From Tetradesmus obliquus (lineage: Eukaryota; Chlorophyta; Chlorophyceae; Sphaeropleales; Scenedesmaceae): a stretch of 64,000 nt of DNA. The notes beneath the pieces were generated by a model. It saw nothing but the letters and a program-made list of their open reading frames with translations, did not search any database and was not told the origin of the DNA. Below, piece by piece: positions 23,101 through 34,100 of the stretch (positions are counted from its first letter, which is position 1; each line of letters opens with the position of its first letter). The position numbers and the translations under genes were made by a program. The stretch lies in NCBI GenBank assembly GCA_030272155.1, contig CP126200.1, positions 3,968,001 through 4,032,000 on the forward strand, written 5' to 3'.

Positions 23101-24500
23101 AAATGATGCTGGTGCAGCGAGAGCAGTGACTGTGCAGTTCTTTGTGTTGTGCACTGGTCCTGTAGTTTCAAGCACTGCGTGTATCAACGTTTTCGCAACT
23201 CGTGCCGCCGACGCTGCTGCTGCTGCTGCTGCTGCCGCCGTGCAGGTGCGCTGGGCTAAGCTGCGGGGCACACCCGGCAGCCCTCAGGACAAGCTCACAG
23301 AGGCGGAGCGGGAGGTGAGCGGCAGTGCAGCTGTGGCTGGGCTGAGCAGAAGTCATGCCAATGTGTGAACCATGTGTAGTTGTGTTTGTGTGAATGCTAG
23401 GCGGCTGCGTGCCAGCAAGCATGACGCGTCCAGATGCAACACAGCCCTGGGGTGGATATGCAATGTCGGTGGCGAATCAGCATGACCATGCATCTGCAGC
23501 TGGCTGTGTGTATGCACAGGTGTTGGAGGCTGAGGAGCGGCTGCGCAGCAGCAACATCAGCAGGTTGGAATGCCCGTGAACAGCAGCAAACCTTCTGTAT
23601 ATGCGTGCAAGTTTGTGTGTGCGCAGGTGTCGGAGGCTGAGGAGCGGCTGCGGTCCAGCAAGATTGCTTATGAGGAGCTTGTGGCCACCTCAGACCCAAA
23701 CCCCAAAAAACAAACTTCAGTACCAACGTTTGAACACACATACCAACTTTGTAGATGTTCATGTAGCACAGGTGTCCGGAGGCTTAGGAGCTGCTGTGGG
23801 GCAGCAAGATGAGCAGCTTGAATTGTATGTGACAGAACATCAATCGTACGTTTGTACCTGCACGTGTGTGCACAGGTGTCGGAGGCTGAGGAGCGGCTGC
23901 GGTCCAGCAAGATCGCTTATGAGGAGCTGGTGGCCACCATGACTGAGGAGCTGAACAGGTGGCAGAAGGAGCGCGCAGCAGACATGGCGGCGCTGCTGCG
24001 GGACTTTGCATTGGCACAGGTGTGGATGTTGAATAGTGCAGATGTATAAAGACGGTTTAGCACAGGAAATGCAAGGCTGCGCACCTCCAAGCAAAGCCAG
24101 CATGTGTGTGGGGCATTTAAGGATGTGTGGACGGCCTGAATTAAGTGTATCGGACTGCTGCTTTGGTTTGTGTTTGAGTGCTGTATGGGCAAAGGCTTGC
24201 TAGCCAAGGAGGGGCTATGAAGTGGCATGCGGGGAGGCGTTCTTGCAGGAGAGGCGCATGTACCTGGTGATGTGTGTGGGAGCATGCATACTGCCTGCGA
24301 TGGTTCGGCACAGGTAACTGCATTTCAACAGACATTAAACTTAAACCTGTCATGGTGTGGTGCTGTTGCTGCTGTGTTATGTCCTGCAGGCATCCATGGC
24401 CTCTGAGGGAGTGCGGGCTTGGAGTGGGCTGCTGGCTGAGCTGCAGGCAGTCCAAGGAGCAGCACCAGCATTAGCAGCAGCGCCTGCTACAGCCACCTAA
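18124..24500 (+). CDS. Sorting nexin with PX and BAR domains (SNX1/SNX2/Vps5-like)
   Basis: Eleven exons: 18124-18126 (ATG only), 18560-18853, 19634-19834, 20241-20351, 20599-20751, 21277-21390, 22103-22249, 22902-22997, 23246-23314, 23876-24019 and 24390-24500. All ten introns are phase 0, and the product is 480 residues. Retromer-type nexins bind phosphoinositides on endosomes and tubulate membrane. The PX domain runs from about 77 to 165 (DFEIVVADPV; RRFRDF at 118-123 with the phosphate-binding Arg; LPPLPEKN at 139-146). The rest is a Vps5-type BAR coiled coil (VRDYLVALESHLSEAHRQAA; ALERLGRLEEGNVSEAFSQ; SEAEERLRSSKIAYEELVAT). The ATG-only first exon is the least certain part: a stop precedes exon 2 in frame, no other ATG precedes GPPPPYESV, and ATG|GTGAGT joined to TCGCAG|GAT keeps phase. 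Otherwise translation starts at 18674. The introns are full of exon-edge copies. Confidence 0.9.
18946..19633 (+). repeat. Sorting nexin intron 2: six tandem copies of the exon 3 acceptor and start
   Basis: Copies of a CTGCAG-like acceptor followed by GTGCGCACCACCACGCGGCT start at 18946, 19051, 19175, 19296, 19405 and 19527. The genuine exon 3 starts at 19634. Spacing is 105-124 bases. Two copies (19296 and 19405) carry an extra G after CTGCC that would shift the frame. Other copies diverge or stop within 15-60 bases of exon sequence. Confidence 0.93.
19869..19948 (+). repeat. Copy of the sorting nexin exon 3 end and donor
   Basis: About 75 bases repeat the last quarter of exon 3 (LPEKNAVQKFQMSQEF, then LEDRRRA) including a CAG|GTG donor, immediately downstream of the real exon end at 19834. 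The copy lacks one CTG codon before the donor. Confidence 0.9.
20140..20190 (+). repeat. Copy of the sorting nexin exon 4 acceptor and start
   Basis: TTTGCACAG followed by TTTCCTGAACCCGCTTACTG resembles the real exon 4 start at 20241 (CGCGCAG, then TCTTCCTGAACCGCGTTGCTG) for about 45 bases. It carries a one-base deletion that breaks the frame. A CTG run precedes both copies. Confidence 0.85.
20847..20875 (+). repeat. Copy of the sorting nexin exon 5 end and donor
   Basis: GAGGACCCAGAGTACATCAA followed by G|GTGGG repeats the last 21 bases and donor of exon 5 (real end 20751), about 120 bases downstream. Confidence 0.85.
21683..21970 (+). repeat. Three tandem copies of the sorting nexin exon 7 acceptor and start
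   Basis: CAG|GCTCTTGAGCGGCTGGGCC-type copies start at 21683, 21799 and 21916, ahead of the real exon 7 at 22103. The first two share a further 60-base spacer, so the unit is about 116 bases. The third copy reads the exon furthest (through VSEAFSQ). Confidence 0.92.
22345..22632 (+). repeat. Two copies of the sorting nexin exon 7 end and donor
   Basis: The segment KGCEALAARFEAPLKEA with its GCG|GTGAGT donor (real end 22249) is repeated at 22345-22395 and 22576-22629. Each copy keeps an intact donor and a length divisible by three. Confidence 0.9.
23520..23830 (+). repeat. Three copies of the sorting nexin exon 10 acceptor and start
   Basis: CAG|GTGTCGGAGGCTGAGGAGCG-type copies start at 23520, 23627 and 23772; the real exon 10 starts at 23876. 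The second copy retains about 70 exon bases (through EELVAT). The others decay sooner. Confidence 0.92.
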
Positions 24501-24838
24501 AGCGAGCAGTATTGAGATTTAGTGTTTCTCTCTGTTTCGGTTCGAGTGGTCGACTGTTTCTGTGAGGTAACATTGGACGACGCGAGTCAACGGCCAGGTC
24601 AGCGCTTGGTGACGCAATCGGACCACACTTATCGTGAAAGGCTTTTGCGGTTCCAGCGGATGGATGCTCGGTTGAAAGGAAGAAGCAAATATAATGCTAC
24701 GGGTGAGGCTTTAAACGTAGGCATTTTATGCCGCAGATACCAGGCTCAAGCCACAGGCGACATTCCTGCGTGCCCCGCAGCTTGTGACTCCTTGTGACAA
24801 CAAGCGATCGTTGCCACTGGTCTCGTCTAAGTTGGCTG

Positions 24839-25804
24839 ATGGGGCTGCTGAACTGCTTTCGATGTTTCGGCGATGACGGTGAGTTTTGCCTGATTGCGTT
24901 CGGTGTGCGCTCAGGTTGCTGCGAATATGCTGGATTGTGTGTGAAGACAGTATAGTGATTTTGGGGGTAATGGGTGTACTGTGCATGTTGGTGCAGTGGC
25001 CTTGTCTGCTGCTCAGCTGCTTTGCAGTGAACAAGTGCATTCTGCCGCAGGTGATGCAAGACGTCTGACCAAACGGAACACGGCACTAAACCAGGTGTGT
25101 TTTAAGCACAGCAGCTGTTCTGGTGCAAGGCGTGGTTTGCCAGCAGACAAACTTCGCCCCACCCACGTCTTGGCTGTTGCAATTACAGTTTAGCACGCAA
25201 ATCAAGCCCTGCCTCCATGTGAACCACACCATGTTACTCATGCCTCCTGCATGCATATGAACGGCAAGCAGCGCCGCAAGTACCATGCACGGCTGCCTCG
25301 AGCCTGTCACCCTGTTACTTGTCACAGGGCAGCTGCATCTTGATTTCAATATCACCTCACTGCCTGTCAGCACACGCTCCACATGGCTCGTGCAGCACAT
25401 GCTGCAGAGTCCCTTGCAAGCACTGCGCTGCTGCTCACAGCTGTACCTGACACGCATGCATGCAGAGCCCTCAAGTCCAAGGTTTGCGCGTCCCTAGCCA
25501 CAGCCTCGCTGCCATACCAGAGGCATCCTCAAATGACAGCACACACAGCTCTTTCAAGACAGGGCCTCCGGATGCTGCTGCAACCAGCCAAGCAGCAGCA
25601 GAAACAGCAGCAGCAGCAGCAGCAGATGTAGAGCCAGGAGCAGACGCAGTGAGCAGCAGCAGCAGCAACACCAGCACCAGCAGCAGGACAGCAGCGCGGC
25701 GGCTGAAAGTACGCTTTGCTGATGCAGAAGCAGAAGCAGAAGCAGCAGCAGCAGCAGCAGCAGATGCACCTGCAGTGGCTGCAGAGCTTGAGCCACACCA
25801 CCAC

Positions 25805-25839
<35 letters not shown>

Positions 25840-28800
25840 CCATGAGCTGGCTATCCTTGGTGCCTCTTCTGGTGCAGATGCTCCAGCATCGCTGCACAGA
25901 GATCAAAACACAGCAAGGAATGCAGGCTCTACTATGACAGATGTCGCTGGTGTCACACAGTTCGATGCGCGCGCTTCACAGGCGCTGAAAACAGGAGACC
26001 CAGCAGCAGCAGCGGCGGCAGCATCAGCACCCTCAGCAGCACCAACAACTGCACCTCCTGCAGGTGTCAGCTCTGCGCCAGCAGGGCACCCTGTGGTAGC
26101 AGCAGCAGCAGCAGCACAGCCAGCAGAGCCAGCGGTCAGCCCTACAGCTGCTACAGAAGCAGCAGAAGCGCCAGCAATGCCTGATCTGACTGCCGACACA
26201 CACAGCCCCAAACCAGGCCCTTCCGAAGCAACAGGAGAGGCGGCAGCGGCAGCAGCAGCGGCAGCAGCGGCAGCAGCAGCAGCAGTGTCATTGCCAGTGC
26301 AGAGCCGTTGGCACGGCACACCAGACAGTCCACCCCACACACAGCTTGTGCAGGACAGCAAATGGCCTGCTGCTGCCGACATTGATGCAGCTTCGCCTGA
26401 TGCTGATGCTGGCGCTGCTACCAGCAGCAGCATGCAGGCAGGCACAGCCTGGGCGGATCATCCACTCGCTGTCTCCAGCAGCAGCAGCAGCAGCAGCAGC
26501 AGTAGCAGCAGCAGCAACGCTGGCAATGCAGGTAGCAGCTCAGGCTTCCAGGCTGGGCACGAGCTTCTGCTGCGCAATGCAAAGCTCAAGCGGTTGTCTC
26601 CTGTCAGCCCCAAGGGGCCACCTTCCCCTGGCGCATCACCGCGTGCAGCAGCAGCAGCAGCAGCATCACCGCGTGCCCCAGCAGCAGCAGCATCCCTGCG
26701 TGGAGCGCCGGCTGCATCGCCGCGTGCAGCAGCTGCGGCATCACCTCGTGCAGCACAGTACCCTGCGGACACACCAGCAGCAACAGCAGCGGCAGCAGCA
26801 ATGCAGCAGCAAAGTGCTCCGCCAGGCCCTTCAAGCAAGTCATTATCAGCAAGCACAGCAGAGCCACCCATGCATGACTACCCTGATCGGGCAGCAGTAT
26901 GTTCCAAGGCAGCGCCCTTGCATGAGGCCCCTGCTGCAGTGCAGCCCCTTGCATCACATTCCCGGCACTTCGAACAGTCAGAAACACCACCACCAGCAGC
27001 AGCAGCAGCAGCTGCAGCGGCAGCAGTTGGCAAGTTGCAACAGGCCAGCTTCACAAGCTCTTTGGCCAGCAGGCAACAGCAGCTGCTGCAGCAGGCACGC
27101 AGTGCTGCATCCCGCTCTGCAGCATCTGCTGAGCTGCTGTGCGCCCACTTGGTGATCTGGGCGAGCAGCGCACTGCTGCTGCTGCTGGAGCAAGGCCCTA
27201 CCTGGGCCAGCCAGCTGCTGCATGTGCTGCCATTGTGGGCAGGCCTGGCAGCAGCAGCAGCACAACAGCTGCTGCAGGAGCTGGCTGCTGCTGCTGCGGA
27301 GGGGCTGGCACAGCTGGATCAGGCTCTTTCAGGCAGCAGCACGGCGGGCAGCCCTGTTGACCGCCAGCAGCAGCAGCAGCACATGGCTCCTCATGCAGCG
27401 CGTGCTGAGGGTAGCTTGGATGAAAGTGGTTACATCGCTGCTGGTGAATCTAATTTCACCCCTCGCGCCACAACACCTCTTGAGGCTGCGGTGGCAGCAC
27501 CAGCAGCAGGAAAACAGGCAGCTTGGGTATCAGCAGGCCCTGCAAATGGGGAGGAGCATGCAATGCCGCAAGACGCAGCCACAGTGAGCTTCAGTCATCA
27601 GGCTGCAGCGCTACCAGCGCAAGAAGATGCTGTACCAACAGCACCAGCACCAGCAGCAGCAGCAGCAGCTGGTGAGGTGGCAGGTGCAGTGTCAAGTGAT
27701 GAGGCGCTGTCTACTGAGCAAGCAGAAACATCACACCAGCCTGCAGCGCTGGCGCAAGCAGCTTCTGCTGAACCTCAGCCTGCAGTGGTGGCAGCATTAG
27801 ACGAGCTGAAACTGGCTGAGAAAGCAGCACATGGGCAACTGCTGGCAGGTGGTGGTCCAACGGCAGCAGCGATGCCAGCACCAGACGCCCCTGGTGGCAC
27901 TCCTCCTGCTGCTGCTACTGAAGAGCAGCAGCAGCAAGGCGGCACCAGCCGTCACAGCAGCAGCAGCAGCAGCAGCAGTGCAGGCGTCAGCTTTGGCAGC
28001 TGGGAGGACGTTGCAGCTCTAGGTGAAGTTCTTGGTGAGGATGACAGCGGCCAGGCTCTGCACATTGCAGGCAGCAGCAGTGGTCCTGCAGCAGGCCGTG
28101 CTGGCGTTAGTAATGTTGCTGAAACTGCTGAGCAGCATGCAGAGCCAGGGAAGGCCCCTGAAGATCTTACGCTGATGCCATATGCTGTGCCAGCTTCCGA
28201 GCAGGCAGCAGGTGCAACACTACAGGCAGGAGAGCCGCCACAAGCAGCAGCAGCAGCAGCAGATGAATGGCTGCTATCGGCTGCAGATGCCACTGCAGGG
28301 CAAGAGTATGCTGTGCATGTCGAAGCACACATGCATCCAGCAGCAGCAGCCACTGCGCAGCCTGCTGGGTCAGCTGCTGTTGCACGTGCAGTGCAGCTTG
28401 CGCCTAATGCTCAGCAGCACAGCATGGTTGCAGGCATGCAGGATGCCGACATGTGCGAGAGTGACACCACCAGCTGGTCAGATGGCAGCAACAGCAGCAG
28501 CGGCGACAGCAGCCTCACCAGTTGGAGCAGCGGCGGCAGCTTTGGGCCGCAGCCTCTGCTGTTTGACTCTGAGCACGTACACATGCCAGCTGGTGCTGCT
28601 GCTGCTGCAGCTGGCCATGCTGCTGCTGCTGCTGCTGCTGGGGCAGGAGATGTACATGCGGCAGCTGGCAGCACAGCTGCTCGTGCCAGCCTCAGCCACT
28701 GGCAATGCGGCAACACGGGTGGGAGTGCAAGTCATGCCAGTGCTGCACAGCGTGATTCAGTGCCAGCTGGCACCACCGGCATGGTGCAAGCAGCAGCAGA

Positions 28801-29461
28801 AGATGAGGCAGCTGTAGATGCAGCTGCTGCTGGGGGCCTTGGTGCTGGCACTGCTGTGGCAGGTGCGGCAGCAATATCAAAAGCAGCTGCAGCTGACGCG
28901 CCCGCAGGTGCAGAGGATTTGTTGCAGGAGCAGGATGCGTATGGCAGTGCTCACGTGATGCCGCTGAAGGCCGCAGGCCCTGCTGAGTTGGCAGCAGCAG
29001 GGAATGGGGCAGGTGCCAACAGCGTAACAGATCTGGAAGGGCATGAGAAAGAACGGCAGCAGCCACTGGAGCGATGCCCTGCTGCAAGCACCAAATCCAC
29101 TCCTGCAAGCAGCCAGAACTTTCCTGCAAGCAGTCAGCAGCAGTTTCAGAAGGCGGCTGGAGGTGTGTACACCTCCACAGGCACGGCTGGCTTTGATACT
29201 GTCTTGCAGGCGCTGCAGCAGGCGCAGCAGCAGGGTGGCACAGTGCAGCAGCTGCTTGATGTTGAGGACAGGGGAGCGGCAGCCGCCAATGACACCTTGA
29301 TGGAGACGTCAGGAGAACAGAAGCAACAGCAGCGTGAACCTGCAGGCGATGCAAGCGATGGTGCTGCTGCAACAGCAGCAGCAGCTGGCCAGGGTGCTGG
29401 CCGCAGGCGGCTTGCTGGTGTGATGGCTCAGTTGAGGCAGCAGCAGGCAGAGCAGCAGTAG
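24839..29461 (+). CDS. Large Ala/Ser/Gln-rich protein with putative N-terminal lipid anchor
   Basis: Exons 24839-24878, 25051-25094 and 25466-29461, with phases 1 and 0, give 1359 residues. The N-terminus MGLLNCFRCFGDDG has Gly2 for N-myristoylation and Cys6/Cys9 as palmitoylation candidates, a typical dual-acylation arrangement; that is inference. The 3996-base last exon is one open frame dominated by polyAla, polySer and polyGln from CAG-type repeats. More ordered pockets read SFGSWEDVAALGEVLGEDD and TGTAGFDTVLQALQQAQQQ, with a hydrophobic stretch around LVIWASSALLLLLEQGPTW. No known domain is seen. The long frame can also be read from an ATG at 25460, but the two short upstream exons join it in phase through ATGCAG|AGC. 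Confidence 0.7.
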
Positions 29462-30101
29462 GTACAGCACACCTTGCAGCTGCCAACAAGCAGCAGGGCC
29501 AGTGACACAGCAGAGCTGAGCAGGCTGGGGGTGGGCACCGGCATGCTGTAGATTGAGCAGCGGTATGTGTGCAATGCACAATTTTGTATTTTCTGCATTG
29601 TTGTGTGTCCTGCATGCTAGGCTGTGCCACAGCCAGTGGATTGTGCGCCACAGGCGCAGTCGACACTGTTATGCATGTGTTTAAATAGTGGTTGTGGGCA
29701 TGTCTGTATTGAGTTGAATGCTGAGATCCAATGATGGAATAGGTTGGACTGAGTTTACTGGCTGCTGGCTGTTGCAGCCATACTGTGGCCGCTGTGTGAC
29801 AGCGGCTGTGCCCGGCTTAACTTTCCGTGCATACCTTGGTATTACCATGGTCGCCATGGTACTTAGCAGTAAGCAGCAGGCTGTGCCAAATCACATCTTT
29901 CTGCTGTGACGCCTCTTGCAGTGCGTAGATGACGGTAAGGAGCAGGGTCAACGGAGTTGCTCACACTGACAAGCAAGGTTGACTTCTGCCAGCTGCCACA
30001 GCTATACGGTAACAGCAGGACCTCGACTCGCATGCACTGCAGTGACTGCGCAGAACTAACATCACTATAAGGAAATCAACTCTGAAAATGTGGCACAAGA
30101 C
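29462..30101. other. 3' flank of the Ala/Ser/Gln-rich gene
   Basis: No gene is seen. A small palindrome (ACCATGGTCGCCATGGT) lies near 29845. The only TGTAA I noticed is near 30390, already within the next gene region. Confidence 0.4.
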
Positions 30102-31159
30102 ATGTCGAACACGGAGGAAGGCGGAGATCAGCTGCGGTCAAAGCAAGCAGCCATGCGAGTGGAAGCAGAAGCTGTTGGAGAATGTGGGCAAAGATTACTC
30201 TCAGCAGACTTGTCTGCAATAAGTGGCGATGAGTTAAACTAATTATCAGATCGGTTTCTACGTTGTGGCGCGCAAGGATAATTTGAAGTACTATTTGCTG
30301 AACCACCAGAGCGCTGGTTTGAACGCTCAACAGACCATCTACAACGTCACTCCTCTGAAAACAGCCCTCAAACTAGACTGGTTAATCAGTGTAATCTAAA
30401 GTGCAGAAGACTAGTGCCCTCAGTCAGACATCATTAGCAACCACCTCAGCCCGAGGACCACAGTACCCTGTGCTCATCACGACCAATACATAAATGGCAT
30501 CATACTCAATCGGTTGCGTGCTTGTGGCAAGCCAGCAGCCTTGCATGGATGCCCCACAGGTGGGTGCGCCTACAGATGGCTGGCAGCACACAGATAGCCA
30601 TGGAGTCAATTAATCCACCCCCGCAACTGCATACAGGTGACCAAGAGCTCGCCATCTGCGTCGATCGGTGCCTTTGGAGGCCTTGCTAAGAAGAAGCCTC
30701 TGGCCCACCGCGCAGCAGCAAATGTGAGCTTCGGGCTACCGACCAGCATCTCTTCAACAGCTCGTTTTGGATATGATGAGTGCTGGATGCTGCACCTGCG
30801 CTAAGATGTGCATGTTGTCTCCCTGTGCAATGGTCGTCCCCTAACCTATTCTGTTGCACCCGCTGCTGCAGGCTCGCACCTTCTTCGACTCAGCGGACTA
30901 CGCCCTGTCTCGTGAGCAAGGCGCTACACAACCAGCTAGCAAGCCTTGCCATATTGCGCCCTCTACGCCGCAACAGCAGGAGAGCACGCAGGCAGTACTT
31001 TCGCACTGGCAGAGTCTGGTAGAGCAGCAGCAGGTGTACACCCCAGTGGCAGCTCAGCAGGGCGAGCTCACAAACAGCTCTAACTACCACTGCACGCCTG
31101 GAACACAGCCATTGTTCAGGGGTACAAGGAGGGCATCCCGCCTGAGCATGGCCAGCTGA
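30102..31159 (+). CDS. Endosulfine/ARPP-19-family protein, plant type
   Basis: Two exons are well supported: 30637-30723 and 30872-31159 (phase 0), ending TAG... in frame after SRLSMAS. They carry GAFGGLAKKKPLAHRAAANA and then RTFFDSADYALSREQG, the endosulfine core. The core Ser in FDSADY is the residue that Greatwall-type kinases phosphorylate to turn the protein into a PP2A-B55 inhibitor. The tail (LSHWQSLVEQQQ, then a basic end) is alga-specific. The start is probably ATG 30102 (MSNTEEGGDQLRSKQAAMR), which resembles plant endosulfine N-termini, but I could not find a convincing phase-0 donor in it, so exon 1 and its junction are unresolved. An open stretch at 30252-30402 may be an extra exon or chance. 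Confidence 0.75.
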
Positions 31160-34100
31160 GCAGCAGACAAGGCGATGCAGGCTTCGTGGAAAGGAGCACC
31201 ATGACATGTTGTGCTCTTCCTGCTCACGGTATGCGCAGCACTGCTGGCTGTATTTCTGGCAGTGTTTCAGAGCTGCAAAATATAGTGTTGATGAGCCTGG
31301 GTGAGGCAGTTGGGATTGCCAATGTGTGTTCTGCTGCTCTGATGGGCCATGGTTGCCTTGAAGCCTGCAGGACTGGGATAGGACTCTGGAGGGTGTGTGA
31401 AAGCTTCACAGGAAGCAACAGTCGTAGCGCTGCTTGCATGTATCAGCTCTGAGCAAGAGCTTGAAGAGGGAGCAGCAGCGCACGCACCGCTGTGCTTTGG
31501 CTGCGTGCTGTGTGTGCTGCTGCTACGTGTCCGCATATTGTTTCTGTCTGGGTGCACATCCTAGACACTTTTCCACCTAACTACCACCATGTCGCTAGAG
31601 AGACTGATCCACCCTCTGTTGTCTGCGAGAGTTACCTAACGCATCCCTGGCTGTCACAATGCCATGTGGATTATGCGTGCGACACAGGGACTGTTACAGC
31701 CGTGCCACAACCATACAGTGGAACGACATCCCCTGCACACACCTTGTGCTGCACAAAGGTGGTGTGTCAAACTGGGGTTGGGCGTGGGGCAGTGCGGCGG
31801 CTGCTGCTTGGGCAGAGCGCGCCTGTTGATGCACACATGTGATGATGGGCGCCTGCTGGCTGCCTCTTCGGTTGGTAATCTGTTGGCTGCAGAGCCAGCA
31901 TGTGGAGTCAGCCTATTTGATATGCTTGCTTGCCTGTTGCTGGCGATTGGGCTGACGGGTATCAAAGCCGTGGCTGGCGACATGCATCTTGGCAGCCAAA
32001 GTTGCAGCTGCAGGTGAAGCTCTCACTGCAAGAGTGGATCGCTTTTGTGAGCTGCTGGCTTGGCTGACCATTTGCATGCCAGCAGCCCATGCGCTGTCAA
32101 TCGCAACGTGGCTGCAGGCCGTTGTTTGCCCAACCATTGTTGGGCTGTAGTAGCAGCAGCCGACTCTGGCTGATCATGACAGCTTTTGGGATAGTTCATA
32201 GCATGTTGCTGGTTGGCGCGGCCCCGGACAGCCAGCAGATGGTGTCAGGGAGGTTTTGCCGCTCAGCCGAGTGCATCTGGGCATATCTTTATACAGAAAG
32301 GGTATTGGGCGGGCGAGGAAGGCCAGCTTGAGTGCGCTTGCGGGCTGCGTTTGCATGTTGTTGTGCTTCGGGCGGCATGCGCGTTTTCCCCGGGTTGGCA
32401 ATGGGGTCTGCCGGATAATTCAGCATGGGACGTAGCTTGGCTTGCAGTGTGCGGCTGTAGGTGTGTGGCTGTAGGTGTGTTGGGAAGGCACTGGAGCTTC
32501 CAGTGCCTATAGGTTGCCTTCCAGGATGACAGCTTTGGGTGTGATGGGATATGGGCCTGACACATTTGTGCCTTAGTCTGACTGAGGCTTCGCTGATCGT
32601 GCCTCTGATGCCTCTTTGCCGTTTGGCATGTAGCGCGAGCAACAGGACACAGCTGAAATGCTGGTGACGCTATGTGCGCACACAGCTTAACATGCCGCGT
32701 GGCGTGGGGGGCTGCTTCGTCCGCGGCTGGTGCCGGCTGTAGCTGCTTGCTGCAGCAATTGCTGCAGATGCCGGGAAGTGTTGGCACTTCTGTCGCTTGC
32801 AGCCGCTGCCAGCGGCCGTGCTGCATTGACTTACACAGAGGCATCTCTTGTGATTGTACGGGCGTGCGAGTGACGGCTGGCCACGCACAGCGCATGGGAG
32901 AGACATTCAGTGCATCCGGTATATTGGGTACTGTCGTCTGACAGCTGGGTGTGTGCTTGGTGCGTTAGAACAGCAGCAATCGAGGATCAGGTGCTGTCTG
33001 CACTGCGGGAGTGACGCCTCCAAACCTGTAGGCTGTGGGTGCGCATGCGGCATCAGCGTGCTGCGCGCTGGCCCCACCTCTGCACACGCAATTGCTGTGC
33101 AGGGCTGGGGTTCGGTGCAGCAGCAGGCTCGCAGTGCGCGGCTGCCCACAGCCGAACGATTGGCTGTTCACTTCAAACAACGGCACTGCGTAGCTGTATG
33201 GCAACTACTGCCAGCACAGCAGCATGCTGCCTGTGGCCCCAACTTGGGGCCGGCCGTGCAGCTGCAAAAGCTGCTGCTGTGCTTGGCTGGGGCACTCCTT
33301 TGGGTGTGTCCTTTTTTGGGTGCGGCAGCATCTGATTGACACAGGGGCTTTAGCACAGCGCAGCCGTTTGACAGCACTTCAGCAGAGTGCTGTGTAGGCC
33401 ATCTGCTGGCCTCGTGTAGTGTGATGGCCAACCCAACTGTCATGGCCAGGCAGTGCCAATCAGGAGTAGCATATAGGACGGCTGTGGGGTTGTGGCAGCA
33501 TTGACTTGCCGCGCCTGCAACGTGCGTGCAGCTGCACGCGTGGTACATTGAGCATTGCTAGCATTGATGCCAGCTTTTTTTGGCGTGTAGGCTTGGATCC
33601 GACTGGTGTCGTGACTGACCTAGTCATCCATCCTAGCTCGGCTAGCGTCACCCAAAGAGTAGCTTGACGGTACTGCTGGGGATTGACTGCTGGAGTGTGT
33701 GATGAGGCTGCCTCTGTGCTACTGCAGCGCCTGCAGTCATCTGGCCACCTGCAGCTTGCCTGGTCATCTGCCTGGTTGCAAGGTTATGGTGAGAGACTTG
33801 GTCTGTGCTACTGCAGCTACATCGCCTGTAGTCACCTGGCCGCCTGCAGCTTGCCTGGTCAGCTGCCTGTTTGCGGGTTTGTGTTGAGGGAGCCAGTTGT
33901 TTTGGGCCTTCTTAGGGTATGTGTGTTCATTCAGGATTGCACTGATAGCAGGGTTGTGTGGTGGCAGGCGCTTGGCTGTTCCTGTTTTGTGGCGTTGACG
34001 TAGTGCAGTCGAGAAGAGAGCGCAGTCTGACTCTGTCTTTGACCGACTGCATCCTGTCCGGCAGCGCTGAACGCTGCTGTGTGACCCGTGCCTGCATCTG

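Noticed and set aside
28692-29666. 324-codon minus-strand open frame
   Set aside because: Antisense shadow of the CAG-rich Ala/Ser/Gln protein, which has the better start, splice support and length.
32263-32895. 210-codon minus-strand open frame in the gene-poor region
   Set aside because: His/Pro/Ser-rich without domains; composition equals the local CA-rich minus strand and no exon structure fits.
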